Shown here one piece after another: positions 63,617 to 64,000 of a DNA stretch of 64,000 nucleotides. The first letter of the stretch is position 1. Every line of letters starts with the position of its first letter. The stretch comes from Hygrocybe punicea. Lineage: Eukaryota; Basidiomycota; Agaricomycetes; Agaricales; Hygrophoraceae. Where the stretch lies: positions 1,054,001 to 1,118,000 of the forward strand of contig OY744473.1 in assembly GCA_963556145.1 (NCBI GenBank), written 5' to 3'. Made by a program: the position numbers and the translations under genes. The notes beneath the pieces are model-generated. The model ran no database searches, was not told the DNA's origin, and saw only the letters and a list, made by a program, of their open reading frames with translations.

Positions 63617-64000
63617 CATGACTCAAAACCTGGACCCACATTCATTTATCCTTTTCATCTGTAACCTTGATACGTCCCACACTCATTTATAACAAGACCC
63701 TTTTGGATGAATACTGACATCAAGTGGACCTCATTGGTCCACACACAGGACAAGACATTGCCCCTCAATACATCATTGACACAGACATCATCATCCAGCA
63801 CAGCATATGCTGTTTGCATGTCTGACCTTGACTATCCCACCATCCTAGTTGGTTTTTCCCCAGCACATTCCTTTGTTTTCTTTCATACCAACCTTGCCAC
63901 TATATCCACACTACCTTAAGACACTCCCTTCACCAATCCCACACTGGATGATGCCTCTCTCCAACCTGACCATGCGATGCACCTGCCAGACTGCGCACTT
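63617..64000 (+). other. Unassigned, possible coding remnant
   Basis: A plus-strand frame (63707-63919, 70 codons) reads VCMSDLDYPTILVGF and similar; it stops at TAA and continues in another phase. No family recognised. It continues to the window edge. Confidence 0.2.

Overview
This window looks like transposon-packed, methylation-decayed nuclear DNA of a filamentous basidiomycete, probably an Agaricomycete. The evidence is short GT-AG introns of about 50 nt, two copies of a Ty3/gypsy clade whose pol closely resembles basidiomycete elements, a degraded Tc1-type transposase and a degraded hAT transposase of the kind common in mushroom genomes, and nonsense codons that are mostly TGA where CGA is expected. 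I see no intact host gene and cannot name the species.

Left third (1-25 kb). A TRIM-like miniature LTR element (969-2798), a TA-flanked MITE (2989-3387), a dispersed repeat (3577-4051) and a solo LTR (4728-5552) come first. Then comes a broken, spliced host-type gene on the minus strand running from about 18783 down to 5553. It is split by a TRIM solo LTR (6039-6196), a full TRIM (7394-9406) and a 9-kb gypsy copy (gypsy-2, 9428-18417) that lacks its 5' LTR. Upstream are a Tc1/mariner element (18865-20466), the inverted copy of the dispersed repeat with its own solo LTR, an AT-rich stretch holding a mitochondrial fusion fragment (nad1 joined to cox2, 22491-22859), and a hAT MITE (24470-24785).

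Middle (25.6-55 kb). One old minus-strand chromodomain gypsy element (LTRs 25579-25979 and 54633-55033; gag, protease, RT, RNase H, integrase and chromodomain all recognisable) serves as the host for a nest. A TRIM (32837-51540) sits in its protease frame. A complete gypsy (gypsy-1, 34054-50988) sits inside the TRIM. A 7,130-bp foldback transposon (43061-50190) with a 5-bp target duplication sits inside gypsy-1, exactly at the polypurine-tract/LTR boundary. The chromovirus also carries a hAT MITE inside its YMDD codons, a 1.44-kb hAT element, a mariner MITE, another MITE and a solo LTR.

Right end (55-64 kb). A 4.1-kb hAT element with a perfect 8-bp duplication but a broken transposase (55389-59499), a diverged TRIM solo LTR (59919-60059), an LTR-like repeat, a short 50-bp tandem repeat, and a second copy of the 1.44-kb hAT element (62169-63608).

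The best leads are the foldback element; the observation that gypsy, TRIM and solo-LTR insertions all have 4-bp duplications of the form NCGN, allowing for CpG decay; the likely self-primed reverse transcription of the chromovirus; and the loss of the first catalytic RT aspartate by the same CpG-type change in two unrelated elements.
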